Counted from the first letter of the stretch, positions 52,002-61,201 are shown. The stretch: 64,000 nucleotides of DNA from CAVVEC01 sp963770485 (GCA_963770485.1 CAVYPX010000019.1:1-64000), one strand, 5' to 3'. The notes: generated by a model from the letters alone, not told the origin. A program made the numbers and translations.

Positions 52002-52164
52002 GCCTTGGCTGGATCCCTCTCCGGAAGATTTCGCTTGCATCACTCCGGCTGGGAGGATTTAATTTACGCAAATCTTATTACGTCGAACCAGTTGCAGCCT
52101 TGTTTCGCGAGAATTTAGGTGACCGATCAGCCGTCCGGCAAGTTTCGATCCTGAGGGGCGACCC

Positions 52165-52935
52165 ATGAAGCCAATGGTTGTTATCTCCAGCATTTTCTGG
52201 ATCAGCCTGCTGGCAGCGGCGCAGGATCCATCGATCTGGCAGCCGCCTTTGAACACCAGTTGGCAATGGCAGCTCACCCAGCGTGTCGATCGGAGCGTCA
52301 AGGCGAAGATGTACGACATCGACATGTTCGATAATACTGCCACCGTCGTCAGCAAGCTGCACGCCCAGGGGCGCAAAGTGGTCTGCTACATTGATGTGGG
52401 CACGTGGGAGAACTGGCGTCCCGACGCCAAGAAGTTCCCCAAGATCGTCAAGGGAGAGAAGGTCGGTGGTTGGCCTGGAGAAAGGTGGCTCGATATCCGC
52501 CGCATCGACATTCTGGGCCCGATTATGAAAGCGCGCATGGATGAGTGTCAGGCCAAGGGTTTCGATGGCATGGAACCCGATAACGTGGACGGCTATACCA
52601 ACGACAGCGGCTTCAATCTCACGTACCACGACCAGATCAAGTACAACACATTCATCGCTAGCGAGGCCCACGCGCGGGGGCTTTCGGTAGGGCTCAAGAA
52701 CGATCTGGATCAAGTCGGCGATTTGCTGCCGTCGTTCGACTGGGCGCTCGATGAGCAGTGTTTCCAGTATCACGAGTGCAACAAGCTATTGCCTTTCATC
52801 AACGCGAACAAAGCGGTGTTTGAAGTGGAATACTCTCTGCCTACGAACAAGTTCTGCCCCAAGGCGAACGAGCTGAACTTTAACTCCATGAAGAAACACC
52901 TCAACCTGGGCGTCTATCGCGTTCCCTGCCGCTAA
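52165..52935 (+). CDS. Endo-alpha-1,4-polygalactosaminidase-like protein (GH114)
   Basis: 256 residues with a short signal peptide. The sequence WQWQLTQRVDRSVKAKMYDIDMFD, VVCYIDVGTWENWRPDAKKF, and GFDGMEPDNVDGYTNDSGF is the TIM-barrel pattern of GH114/TM1410-like hydrolases, with the acidic pair in the DxDNVD region. Family members cleave alpha-1,4-linked polygalactosamine or related cationic exopolysaccharide. The substrate in this organism is unknown. Monocistronic. Confidence 0.88.
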   Translation: MKPMVVISSIFWISLLAAAQDPSIWQPPLNTSWQWQLTQRVDRSVKAKMYDIDMFDNTATVVSKLHAQGRKVVCYIDVGTWENWRPDAKKFPKIVKGEKVGGWPGERWLDIRRIDILGPIMKARMDECQAKGFDGMEPDNVDGYTNDSGFNLTYHDQIKYNTFIASEAHARGLSVGLKNDLDQVGDLLPSFDWALDEQCFQYHECNKLLPFINANKAVFEVEYSLPTNKFCPKANELNFNSMKKHLNLGVYRVPCR

Positions 52936-53109
52936 AAACTGGAGGATGGCTCCGCCACCGCAGGAAATAGGCTCAACCAGCACCACGGACCCGGCAACGG
53001 TCTGCAATATGCCGGAATCTAATTGGTCGTGAGCGACTCTATTCCGCAGCCGTCCCTGGCCTTACTTGTGAAGGCCCCTCCAAGCGCAGTGCTACAATCT
53101 TGTACTGGG

Positions 53110-54672
53110 ATGTATCGAAGACGCACGCTATTAGCGGCCATTTTCTCCCTGTTGCTGACGACCCAGCTTCAGGCCGCTTCGCACGGTCCAGTCGCCAGGC
53201 CCATTGACGCGATCCTCTCTGCACCTGATCTTGCACGTGGATTTTGGGGCATCGAAATCGTTGCCCTCGACGACGGAAAGGTTTTGTACGCCCAAAACGC
53301 CGACAAACTGTTTACCCCGGCCTCCGACACCAAACTATTTACCACCGCGGCTGCGCTGGCTCTCATCGGGCCGAATTACACTTCGCGCACCACCGTCGAA
53401 ACCAGCGGCACGCTAGACAAGTACGGACGCCTCAGCGGCGATGTAATTCTGGTGGGCCGCGGCGATCCCAATCTTTCCGGCCGCGAACTGCCATATACCT
53501 TGCGCACCCAAAGAAATGACCATCCCATCCAGGTTTTGGAACAACTGGCGGACTCGCTGGTTCAGAAGGGTGTGAAATACGTCGATGGCGACATCGTTGC
53601 CGACGATTCCTACTTCGCCTTCGAGCGCTACGGAGAAGGCTGGAGTCAGGACGATCTTGTTCTAGCCGAGGGAGCGCCAGTTTCAGCGCTTACCATCAAT
53701 GACAACGTTATTTTCGTGAACATCCTCCCCGCGGACCGCGCCGGGGAGCACGCTTTCGTCAGCATCACGCCGTTCGCCGACTACTATCGCATTGATAATC
53801 GCATCATCACTACCCCGGCAGGCACGGGCCGCAAGATTTTCATCAACCGCGAGCCCGGCTCTACCTTGCTTACGTTGTGGGGCAACATGCCGCTCGATGA
53901 CGCTGGGGCGAACGAAGCCCTGGCCATCGAGGATCCCGCCGAATTCGCGGCCGCTCTGTTCCATCAATTGCTCGAGAACCGCGGCATCGTGGTGTATGGC
54001 AAACAACGCACCCGTCACACTGAACTGGCCAGCCTTTCCACCTTGAGCGTTACGGCGACGGCTCCGGCGCGGGGTGGTGACGAATCTTCCCGCGCGTTGC
54101 AGACCCAGCCGCTGGTGCTGGCGAGCTATCAGTCAAAGCCGCTGATCGAAGACGTACGTGTGATCAACAAAGTCAGCCAGAATCTGCACGCCGAAATCCT
54201 CCTGCGCCTCTTGGGTCGGGAGAAGGGGACGGCGGGTACGGTCGAAGGCGGCCTCGAGGTTCTGCGCGGCTTTCTCAATACTGCCGGAGTACCCAGCGAG
54301 CAATATGTTTTCTACGATGGCTCCGGACTTTCCCGCCAAAACCTGGTCACGCCGCACGCAGTTACCCAACTCCTGCGCTATGCCGTTGCTCAGCCATGGG
54401 GACCCAGCTTTCGTGAGACTCTGCCGGTGGCGGGCACAGATGGTTCCCTCGCAGACCGCTTGAAGAACCTCGACCCACGAGCGCGGGTGTATGGAAAGAC
54501 CGGCTCGCTGGGCGGAGTCAAGACCCTCTCTGGTTACGCGACAACCGTCCGCGGCCGGCAGATCGCGTTTAGCATCCTGTCCAACAATCTCAATCTGCCC
54601 GCTAAGCGCGTGAATGACACTATCGACAGCATTGTCGAAGCGATCGTCAACGATGTGGGAAAAAAGAAGTAA
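53110..54672 (+). CDS. dacB: D-alanyl-D-alanine carboxypeptidase/endopeptidase (PBP4, S13)
   Basis: About 520 residues from the ATG at 53110, beginning with a signal peptide. Penicillin-binding motifs of family S13 are present: SDTK (PASDTKLFTTAAALAL), SQN (KVSQNLHAE) and KTG (YGKTGSLGGVK). It trims or cleaves peptidoglycan cross-bridges in the periplasm. The longer upstream frame adds 29 residues without signal character. Confidence 0.93.
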   Translation: MYRRRTLLAAIFSLLLTTQLQAASHGPVARPIDAILSAPDLARGFWGIEIVALDDGKVLYAQNADKLFTPASDTKLFTTAAALALIGPNYTSRTTVETSGTLDKYGRLSGDVILVGRGDPNLSGRELPYTLRTQRNDHPIQVLEQLADSLVQKGVKYVDGDIVADDSYFAFERYGEGWSQDDLVLAEGAPVSALTINDNVIFVNILPADRAGEHAFVSITPFADYYRIDNRIITTPAGTGRKIFINREPGSTLLTLWGNMPLDDAGANEALAIEDPAEFAAALFHQLLENRGIVVYGKQRTRHTELASLSTLSVTATAPARGGDESSRALQTQPLVLASYQSKPLIEDVRVINKVSQNLHAEILLRLLGREKGTAGTVEGGLEVLRGFLNTAGVPSEQYVFYDGSGLSRQNLVTPHAVTQLLRYAVAQPWGPSFRETLPVAGTDGSLADRLKNLDPRARVYGKTGSLGGVKTLSGYATTVRGRQIAFSILSNNLNLPAKRVNDTIDSIVEAIVNDVGKKK

Positions 54673-54680
54673 CCCGACTT

Positions 54681-54738
54681 CTGACTACTACCGACTCCTG
54701 GCTCCTGACTCCTGACCCCTGACTCCTGACTCCTGATT
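54681..54738. repeat. Heptamer simple repeat
   Basis: Tandem units close to TCCTGAC, eight or so, with some decay (CTGACTACTA, CCGACTCCTG). Such heptanucleotide runs are known from cyanobacteria and other phyla. It separates convergent dacB and the DUF488 gene. Confidence 0.75.
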
Positions 54739-54739
54739 A

Positions 54740-55189
54740 CTACCTTCTCGGCATGCGCTTTACTTGCCGCGCTCGCGCTGTCCGTGCTCCCGCAGGTCCG
54801 GTACCCGTCGGCGGCTTCCGCATTCCTTCCAACAGATCTTTCAGCACCACCGCATTGTTGCGCTCCTCATTCTTGGAGGCGAACAGCAGCGTCAGTTTTT
54901 TTTGCCTGCCGGCCAGGCGATAGAGCTCAACGAGGGCGTCGGCAGCTTCCTGGCGCGCTAATTCTTTGAGATAGCGCTTACGAAAGCTCGGCCATTCGTG
55001 GGGATGCCCATGGAACCACTGGCGCAAATCGTCCGACGGGGCCAGGTCGCGCAACCAAACGTCTACCGCCGCCCGCTCCTTCGTGAGACCACGCGGCCAT
55101 AGGCGGTCCACCAGCACTCGCGTCCCGTCGGAGCCCGCAGGCTCGTCGTACACTCTTTTCATCAGCACTCGTTTCACCCTTACCGGCAT
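54740..55189 (-). CDS. DUF488-family protein
   Basis: 149 residues beginning with VLMKRVYDEPAGSDGTRVLVDRLWPRG, the hallmark of DUF488, followed by WLRDLAPSDDLRQWFHGHP and LTLLFASKNEERNNAVVLKDLL. The function is not established; cytoplasmic. The C-terminal 25 residues are Arg/Pro-rich and not conserved. Divergent from the cytochrome c gene. Confidence 0.92.
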   Translation of the reverse strand: MPVRVKRVLMKRVYDEPAGSDGTRVLVDRLWPRGLTKERAAVDVWLRDLAPSDDLRQWFHGHPHEWPSFRKRYLKELARQEAADALVELYRLAGRQKKLTLLFASKNEERNNAVVLKDLLEGMRKPPTGTGPAGARTARARQVKRMPRR

Positions 55190-55241
55190 GGCTGTGCTCT
55201 ATTATTGTACTTCGGAAGTTTCTTCTGCGCTTCGAGGGCAA

Positions 55242-55643
55242 ATGGGACGATTTCGCATTTGGCAATCGACAGTTGGCAAGCGGAAATTGGTTTCTCGGTG
55301 TCTCTGTGCCTCGGTGCTGAGCTTGCTTGCTCTAATTGGCTGCGAGGCCGAACGCCGCCGCAGCGACGCGGAACTCGGACTCAATGCCCAGCAAGCAGCC
55401 GGGCGCCGCCTTTACGACAACTATTGCGACCGGTGCCATGCTCCTTATTCTTCTCGCGGCCGCCAGGGGCCGAGCATGAAGGGCGTGTTCAAGCGGCAGT
55501 ACCTGCCCATGAGCGGGATGCCGGCCAATGATGATCGGGTCAGCGACATCATTCGTTTTGGCCGCAACAAGATGCCGGGCTACGCCCAGGTGATGGATCA
55601 GCAGCAGATCAATGATCTCCTGGCCTACCTGCACACGCTGTAG
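55242..55643 (+). CDS. Monoheme cytochrome c lipoprotein
   Basis: 133 residues from the ATG at 55242. The signal is lipoprotein-like (LLALIGC as lipobox), so the mature protein is probably lipid-anchored in the periplasm. One heme site CDRCH, and a downstream Met in NKMPGYAQVM as axial ligand. The N-terminal signal is encoded partly by sequence close to the CTCTGTG/TCGGTG dispersed repeat, which may explain its unusual LCASVLSLLA string. Single electron carrier; partner unknown. Confidence 0.88.
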   Translation: MGRFRIWQSTVGKRKLVSRCLCASVLSLLALIGCEAERRRSDAELGLNAQQAAGRRLYDNYCDRCHAPYSSRGRQGPSMKGVFKRQYLPMSGMPANDDRVSDIIRFGRNKMPGYAQVMDQQQINDLLAYLHTL

Positions 55644-55670
55644 GAACCGAGGGGACGATACAATATTGCG

Positions 55671-56420
55671 GTGAGCCTAGCAACCACGACTCCCGTCTCG
55701 GACTCGGCGTCCACATCGGATCGGCCATTTACCTGGCGGCAAAGATTTCTATTGTGGCTGATCACCTGGGTCGGTTTTTTTGCCATCCGCCTGATCGGTC
55801 CGACGCTTCGCTTGGCCGTCTCCTTCGAAGATGGCGCCCCGTCCACCGTCGAAGCGCGTCCCATGATTCTTTCCTTCTGGCATACTTGCATATTTCCCGC
55901 TACGTACGTCTGGCGGAACTTGCAGATTCGGGTCCTGAGCAGCGACAGCTTCGACGGCGAATGGACCGGACGCATTATCCGAAAATTTGGTTTTGTGAAA
56001 GTGCGTGGGTCGAGCAGCCGCGGAGCAGTGCGAGCGCTGCTCGGCATGCGGAGGGAGCTCGAGCAAGGCTGGGCTGTGGCGTTCACCATCGACGGTCCGC
56101 GGGGCCCGAGGTTTGTGGCCAAGCCAGGGCCGGTGCTGCTGGCGCGGGCCACGGGCGCGCCCATGGCCGCATTTCACATCGCGGTGGAACGTGCCTGGGT
56201 CCTGCATACCTGGGATCGAAGTATGATTCCGAAGCCATTTTCCCGCTCATTGATGCGGGTGAGCCGCCAGATCCAGGTCCCGTCAGACGCCGATGATTCC
56301 CACAGAGAACGCTTCCACGCCGAACTGCAAGCGGCGCTGGAGCGAGTGCGGGAGTTTAGCGAGGCCAATGTGGGTAAGGTAGGGAGCAACGAATTTCCCA
56401 TGTTTGCGGCGAGACCTTGA
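55671..56420 (+). CDS. DUF374 lysophospholipid acyltransferase-like protein
   Basis: 249 residues from a GTG. A DUF374 protein with an N-terminal membrane helix (LWLITWVGFFAIRLIGPTL), the acyltransferase-type His in ILSFWHTCIF, GSSSRGAVRAL, and FTIDGPRGPRFVAKPG. The family is often found in Kdo/lipid A clusters and probably acylates a lipid precursor at the inner membrane. Follows the cytochrome gene by 27 bp. Confidence 0.9.
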   Translation: MSLATTTPVSDSASTSDRPFTWRQRFLLWLITWVGFFAIRLIGPTLRLAVSFEDGAPSTVEARPMILSFWHTCIFPATYVWRNLQIRVLSSDSFDGEWTGRIIRKFGFVKVRGSSSRGAVRALLGMRRELEQGWAVAFTIDGPRGPRFVAKPGPVLLARATGAPMAAFHIAVERAWVLHTWDRSMIPKPFSRSLMRVSRQIQVPSDADDSHRERFHAELQAALERVREFSEANVGKVGSNEFPMFAARP

Positions 56421-56492
56421 TCGGTTCACCCAGCCTCATGCCGATTTCATATAGAATTTTCTGCGCGATCATCCGCAGGGAAATGAGGGCTC

Positions 56493-57434
56493 ATGGCTGC
56501 GATCATTCTGGACGGTAATCAGATCGCCAGCGAAATCCGACGCGAAGTTGCTGCTGAAGTGAAGACGATGACCGCCGCCGGGATGCGCCCCGGACTGGCC
56601 GTTGTCCTTGTCGGCCACAACCCGGCGTCGGAAATTTATGTGCGTGGAAAAGTGAAGAGCAGCGAGGAAGTCGGCATTTATAGCGAGAAACACACTCCGC
56701 CAGAGGCCATCTCAACCGGGAAGCTGCTTGAACTGATCACTGACCTCGACCGGCGCGACGAAATTGACGGCATCCTGGTGCAACTGCCATTGCCGCCGCA
56801 GGTGGACGCCAAAAAAATTCTGCTGGCAGTCGATCCGGCAAAAGATGTCGACGGCTTCCACCCCATGAATGTGGGATTTCTATCCACTCAGCGGCCTGGG
56901 CTTGTGCCGTGTACGCCGGCAGGCATTCTCGAGATCTTGAAGCGGAGCAACATCCTGATTGCCGGACAGGAAGCTGTGGTCGTGGGACGGAGCGACATTG
57001 TGGGTAAGCCGACAGCCATGCTCCTGATCAATGCCAACGCCACCGTCACCGTTTGCCATTCCAAGACTCGCGATCTGCCCGGGGTTTGTCGGCGGGCGGA
57101 CATTCTGGTGGCGGCGATTGGCCGCGCCGGAATGATCACGCGCGATTTCGTGAGACCGGGCGCGACCGTGATCGATGTGGGCATGAACACGGTGACGGAT
57201 CGGGCGGAGTTCGATCGGCTGTTTGCCGGCAATGCGAAGCGGGAAGAGACTTTTCGCTCTAAGGGTTCAACCTTAGTCGGCGATGTTCATCCGGAGGTGG
57301 CTCAGGTCGCCGGAGCAATGACGCCGGTGCCCGGCGGCGTGGGTCCGTTGACCATTGCCATGTTGATGGCAAACACGGTGCGCGCCGCGAAACTGCGCCG
57401 CGGCGGCCGGGTACCGGAGCTTTCCCGCGCTTGA
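56493..57434 (+). CDS. folD: Methylenetetrahydrofolate dehydrogenase/cyclohydrolase
   Basis: 313 residues. Bifunctional FolD: oxidises 5,10-methylene-THF and hydrolyses the methenyl intermediate. Present are the substrate-site motif YVRGKVKSSEEVGI (Tyr and Lys), the DGILVQLPLP motif and the NADP-binding VVVGRSDIVGKP, and the late PGGVGPLTIAML. The start is ATG at 56493. Followed by an inverted repeat pair in the folD-coaE gap. Confidence 0.97.
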   Translation: MAAIILDGNQIASEIRREVAAEVKTMTAAGMRPGLAVVLVGHNPASEIYVRGKVKSSEEVGIYSEKHTPPEAISTGKLLELITDLDRRDEIDGILVQLPLPPQVDAKKILLAVDPAKDVDGFHPMNVGFLSTQRPGLVPCTPAGILEILKRSNILIAGQEAVVVGRSDIVGKPTAMLLINANATVTVCHSKTRDLPGVCRRADILVAAIGRAGMITRDFVRPGATVIDVGMNTVTDRAEFDRLFAGNAKREETFRSKGSTLVGDVHPEVAQVAGAMTPVPGGVGPLTIAMLMANTVRAAKLRRGGRVPELSRA

Positions 57435-57445
57435 TTATTGTTGTT

Positions 57446-57573
57446 TTCACCACAGAGACACAGAGAATTCTTTTTGGGTATGTGCGTCTGCTTACGGCAT
57501 AAGCGTGGCCCGGCCGCATGAATCAGAAATCTTAATGCAGTATTTCTCTGTGACTCTGTGTCTCTGTGGTGAA
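57446..57573. repeat. Inverted repeat pair between folD and coaE
   Basis: A 20-bp perfect match: TTCACCACAGAGACACAGAG (57446-57465) is the reverse complement of 57554-57573, with 88 bases between. These are two facing copies of the CACAGAG dispersed repeat. In the transcript they would form a long stem just before the coaE start. The right arm continues into sequence 27 bp before TTG 57601. Confidence 0.85.
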
Positions 57574-57600
57574 TTGGGGTCTGCGACAGATGAGGTTGGC

Positions 57601-58248
57601 TTGCTGAAAGTCGGACTAACCGGTGGAATTGCCTCTGGCAAGTCCGTAGTGGGCGAGATGTTTGTGGCGCTCGGCGCTCACCTGGTTCAGGCCGACACGA
57701 TCGCCCATCAGCTCATGCAGCCGGGCGAGGCGGTTTATCAGGACGTCGTACGCCGTTTCGGCACCGGAATCCTCAATCCCGACGGCAGCGTCAACCGCGC
57801 CCGGTTGGCGGAAGCAGCGTTCGGCTCGTCAGCGGAAACGGGAACTGGACCTTCGCGCGTGCAGGAATTGAACCGGATCGTTCATCCCGCTGTGATTCGA
57901 AGGCAAAATGAATGGATGGAAGAAGTTGGCCGGCGTGATCCGCGCGGCATCGCTATGGTGGAGGCAGCGCTGATCCTGGAAGCGGGAGCCGCGGATCGTT
58001 TCGATCGCCTCTTAGTGGTCACCTGTCGTCCCGAACAGCGCATCCAGCGCTGGGCGGCACGGCTGAAAGTAGACGAAGAAACGTCACGCAGGGAGGTCTC
58101 CCGACGCATGGCGGCACAGTTTCCCGACGAAGAAAAAATCAAAGCCGCCGACTACATCATTGACAACTCCAGCTCCTTGGATCAGACGCGCAAGCAAGTG
58201 AACGAAGTGTACGAAAAGCTGAAAGGCGAGGCGGACCAGGCGTTTTGA
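57601..58248 (+). CDS. coaE: Dephospho-CoA kinase
   Basis: 215 residues starting at TTG (57601), with GAGG 6-7 bases before it. The P-loop GLTGGIASGKS follows immediately. Lid and CoA regions HLVQADTIAHQLM and IVEAALILEAGAADRF are present. It phosphorylates dephospho-CoA, the last step of coenzyme A synthesis. A longer frame starting at 57505 would add residues encoded by the inverted repeat, so it is unlikely. Confidence 0.95.
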   Translation: MLKVGLTGGIASGKSVVGEMFVALGAHLVQADTIAHQLMQPGEAVYQDVVRRFGTGILNPDGSVNRARLAEAAFGSSAETGTGPSRVQELNRIVHPAVIRRQNEWMEEVGRRDPRGIAMVEAALILEAGAADRFDRLLVVTCRPEQRIQRWAARLKVDEETSRREVSRRMAAQFPDEEKIKAADYIIDNSSSLDQTRKQVNEVYEKLKGEADQAF

Positions 58249-58317
58249 CCATGCGGAATACAAAGAATCTACAATCAGAGTAGCTCCGTGAAACTTCTTG
58301 GCTGAAGGTTTTGACTT

Positions 58318-59457
58318 ATGAGATTGCTGCGACCCGTTTTTATTGCCGTGCTTATCGCCGGCGCATTTTTCTATTTCACCACCTACCGTTCCGGCCGCGG
58401 CGGGCTGACCGACTGGATCGGCCATCCGAATAAAGTCGAGATCAGTGAAGCGGCCGGCGGCGATTTGCTCGACGCCGAAGAGCAGAACAACATCAGTGTT
58501 TATCGCAAGAATATCGGATCGGTCGTAAACATCACCTCGCGCGCTGTAACCTTCGATTTTTTCTATGGGCTGGTGCCGGAAGAAGGGCAGGGATCCGGCT
58601 TCATCATTGATAAAGAAGGGCACGTCCTTACCAACTTCCACGTCATTGCAGACGCGCGCCAGATTGAAGTCACGCTGCACAATCGCAAGAAATACAAGGC
58701 CACGATCGTGGGCACCGATCGTTCCCATGATTTGGCCGTAGTCCAGATCAAGGCGTCGGATCTCACGCCGATGGTTTTGGGCGACTCGCACAACCTGCAG
58801 GTTGGTCAGAAAGTGTATGCCATCGGCAATCCTTTCGGTCTCTCCGGCACTCTGACGCGCGGCATCGTGAGTTCGATCCGCTCCGTGCAGGAGCCCGACG
58901 GCATGACCATTGACGAGGCCATTCAGACCGACGCCGCCATTAATCCTGGAAACTCCGGCGGCCCGTTGCTCAACTGGCATGGCGAGGTGATCGGCATCAA
59001 CACCATGATCGCTTCCAGTGTTGGACAGAGTGCGGGCATCGGGTTTGCGATTCCCATCAACACCGCCAAGGCGGTCCTCAACGACCTGGTGACTCTGGGA
59101 CGAGTGCGGCGTCCGGCGCTCGGCGTGCGCACCATTCCCGTTGATCCTGAACTGGCAGATCAGATGGGGCTGGCAGCGGATTACGGTCTGCTTATTGTCC
59201 AGGTGGTTCCGGGTGGAGCTGCCGACCGCGCCGGCCTGCGCGGCGGCAATGAACGCGCGCTTCTGGGCAACATTCCGATCATGGTGGGCGGAGACCTCAT
59301 CGTAGCCATTGATGGCCAGAAAGTGGAAGACCAGCAGGATCTGGCGCAGATCATGAACAATCATCGCGCGGGCGACACGGTGCGGCTGACCGTCTATCGG
59401 GCAAAGAAGAAGATGGACGTAAGCGTCGTTTTGGGCGAGGCACGAGAGCAGGTTTGA
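58318..59457 (+). CDS. HtrA/DegP-type serine protease with PDZ domain
   Basis: 379 residues. N-terminal membrane anchor or signal (VFIAVLIAGAFFYFTTY), then trypsin-like domain with His in TNFHVIADA, Asp in SHDLAVVQ and Ser in GNSGGPL, then one PDZ domain (LLIVQVVPGGAADRAGLRGG). A periplasmic quality-control protease. Starts 69 bp after coaE; GAAGG-like site upstream is weak. Confidence 0.95.
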   Translation: MRLLRPVFIAVLIAGAFFYFTTYRSGRGGLTDWIGHPNKVEISEAAGGDLLDAEEQNNISVYRKNIGSVVNITSRAVTFDFFYGLVPEEGQGSGFIIDKEGHVLTNFHVIADARQIEVTLHNRKKYKATIVGTDRSHDLAVVQIKASDLTPMVLGDSHNLQVGQKVYAIGNPFGLSGTLTRGIVSSIRSVQEPDGMTIDEAIQTDAAINPGNSGGPLLNWHGEVIGINTMIASSVGQSAGIGFAIPINTAKAVLNDLVTLGRVRRPALGVRTIPVDPELADQMGLAADYGLLIVQVVPGGAADRAGLRGGNERALLGNIPIMVGGDLIVAIDGQKVEDQQDLAQIMNNHRAGDTVRLTVYRAKKKMDVSVVLGEAREQV

Positions 59458-59474
59458 CCAGTTGGGCGCGAATT

Positions 59475-59506
59475 TTCTCTGTGCTCTCTGTGTCCTCTGT
59501 GGTTAA
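59475..59506. repeat. CACAGAG-type dispersed repeat, reverse orientation
   Basis: CTCTGTGCTCTCTGTGTCCTCTGTGGTTA and adjoining bases, between convergent HtrA and aldo/keto reductase genes. Same family as 7269, 26648 and 57446. Confidence 0.65.
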
Positions 59507-59521
59507 AACGCTTTTCTTGAC

Positions 59522-60490
59522 CTACGCAGCTGACTCCGCTGAGAAATCTTCGATCTCCCTGACTTCTTTGTCACTCAGCCGCAATTCTCCGGCACGCATA
59601 ACGCCCTCGGCTTGCCGAGCATTGCGGGCGCCCACAATCGCCCCGGTTACTGCCGGATTCCGCAGCGTCCAGGCAATCGCCACTTCGCCAGGCGACCGTC
59701 CATGTCGCTGGCCGATCTCGCGCAGTTGCTCGACGAGAGCGAGATTTCGAGATAGTTTCGGCTCGGTGAACTCCGGGTCGCGGCTCCGCCAATCATCCTT
59801 CGGCAGTTTTGAAGCACGCTCGCGCGTCATTGCACCGGTCAACAGCCCTGAAGCCATTGGGGAATAAACAATCACGCCGATGCCTTCGCGCAGGCAAAAG
59901 GGAAGAATGTCCTCTTCAACTCCGCGGTTGATCAGCGAATACGGGGGCTGCAGCGAAGTGACGGGCGCGATGGACTTCGCCCGGCGCATTTGCTTGACGT
60001 TGAAATTCGACACGCCGATCCAGCGCACCTTGCCCTCCCGCTTCAGCTCAGCAAGGGTCGACCAGGCTTCCTCCAATTCCGGCGAATCAGGATCGGGCGG
60101 CCAGTGAATTTGATACAGGTCAATTACATCCCGCCCCAGGCGGCGCAGGCTGTCTTCTGCCTCCTGCCTTATCGAATCAGCGCGAAAAACCTTGGTTACA
60201 TTCCCCTGTGCGTCCCAACGCATAACGCATTTCGTGAAGACATAGGGCTTGGGGCCTTGCCAGGTCTTGAGCGCCCGGCCCACGACTTCTTCCGAATGAC
60301 CCATCCCGTAGACAGCGGCGGTATCGATCCAGTTGACGCCTAATTCGAGTGCCCGGTGAATGGCTGCGATCGAGTCATTGTCGTCCTGCGCTCCCCAGGC
60401 GAACTGCCAGCCCGAGCCGCCTATGGCCCAGGCTCCGTAGCCGACCGGTGTGATGTGCAAATCGGAGTTGCCAAGCTGCTTGGTTTGCAT
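59522..60490 (-). CDS. Aldo/keto reductase
   Basis: 322 residues from the ATG at 60490 (AGGAGA 6 bases upstream). A TIM-barrel reductase, NADPH-dependent, with the catalytic set: Asp in WIDTAAVYG, Tyr in VYGMGHSEE, Lys in YVFTKCVM and His in YQIHWPP. The C-terminal part GRSPGEVAIAWTLRNPAVTGAIVGAR fits the AKR family (YajO/Tas-like). Substrate unknown. The upstream frame extension is repeat sequence. Confidence 0.93.
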   Translation of the reverse strand: MQTKQLGNSDLHITPVGYGAWAIGGSGWQFAWGAQDDNDSIAAIHRALELGVNWIDTAAVYGMGHSEEVVGRALKTWQGPKPYVFTKCVMRWDAQGNVTKVFRADSIRQEAEDSLRRLGRDVIDLYQIHWPPDPDSPELEEAWSTLAELKREGKVRWIGVSNFNVKQMRRAKSIAPVTSLQPPYSLINRGVEEDILPFCLREGIGVIVYSPMASGLLTGAMTRERASKLPKDDWRSRDPEFTEPKLSRNLALVEQLREIGQRHGRSPGEVAIAWTLRNPAVTGAIVGARNARQAEGVMRAGELRLSDKEVREIEDFSAESAA

Positions 60491-60528
60491 TTGAATCTCC
60501 TGAGGGTTGCTAAGAAACCCTAAAGTCT

Positions 60529-60615
60529 TGTCATTCCGAGGAGCGAGAGCGACGAGGAATCTGCAGTTCTCTTGGATCAAAGGACTGCAGATCCCGCGCT
60601 CCGCTCGGGATGACA
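60529..60615. repeat. Dispersed GTCATTCCGAGGAGCG palindromic element
   Basis: Very close to the copy at 6299-6388: TGTCATTCCGAGGAGCGAGA at the left and CGCTCCGCTCGGGATGACA at the right. Lies in the divergent gap between the aldo/keto reductase and MmcQ genes. Confidence 0.8.
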
Positions 60616-60693
60616 ACAAGATTGGATTATTCAACTACCTGCTACTGGTTGTTTGATTCACGCAGTCACAAATCCGATTCACTTGGTTGAACG

Positions 60694-61071
60694 ATGAACG
60701 TCGATTCCATTCGCCAGTTCTGTCTTTCCTTCCCGCAGGCAACCGAAAACCTGCAATGGGGAGACGATTTGTGTTTCAAGGTATCGGGAAAAATCTTTGC
60801 CATCGTGAGCCTGGGCTCAATTCCTCAGGGTCTTTGTTTCAAGTGCACGCCGGAAAAGTTTGCCGAACTGGTGGAGCAGGAGGGAATCACTCCAGCGCCC
60901 TATGTGGGCCGTTACAAGTGGGTATTGCTGGAGAGGCTGGATGTCTTGCGCGACGGCGAGTTGCGGGACTTGATCCGCGAATCGTATGCCATGGTGGCGG
61001 CTAAAACCAGACCGAAGACCAAAAGCAATAAACGCAGCGGCCGCGGAGCAAACAAGCGAACCAAGAAATAG
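60694..61071 (+). CDS. MmcQ/YjbR-family DNA-binding-like protein
   Basis: 125 residues. Core is the MmcQ/YjbR fold (CLSFPQATENLQWGDDLCFKVSGKIFAIV ... YVGRYKWVLLERLD), followed by a Lys/Arg-rich tail of 25 residues likely to contact nucleic acid. Function not established in the family. Confidence 0.9.
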   Translation: MNVDSIRQFCLSFPQATENLQWGDDLCFKVSGKIFAIVSLGSIPQGLCFKCTPEKFAELVEQEGITPAPYVGRYKWVLLERLDVLRDGELRDLIRESYAMVAAKTRPKTKSNKRSGRGANKRTKK

Positions 61072-61150
61072 ACGAACTGGGTCCTGACCCGCATGAGTCA
61101 GAAACCATCTCCCCGCAACCTCACTCACCCAGAACCTATCAACCCGGATT

Positions 61151-61201
61151 GCTGAAAGCCAAGAGCCAAGAGCTGAAGAGCTGAAAGCTGACGGCTGACA
61201 A
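61151..61201. repeat. Simple repeat of GCTGAAAG/GCCAAGA type
   Basis: Imperfect tandem units (GCTGAAAGCCAAGAGCCAAG, AGCTGAAGAGCTGAAAGC). Lies in the 218-bp gap before ggt. Confidence 0.6.

Larger units (their letters stand above)
51340..52164. other. Long gene-poor region with two hairpins
   Basis: About 825 bp in which no protein gene is convincing. It holds two strong hairpins (51701-51752 and 51963-52001) and a smaller one around 51573-51592. It precedes the GH114-like gene and could encode a structured leader or a small RNA; no known riboswitch class was recognised. Confidence 0.5.

Noticed and set aside
58084..59364. 426-residue minus-strand frame across coaE and the HtrA gene
   Set aside because: Antisense to two clear genes and spanning their gap; His/Arg/Gly-rich translation typical of GC-rich shadows.
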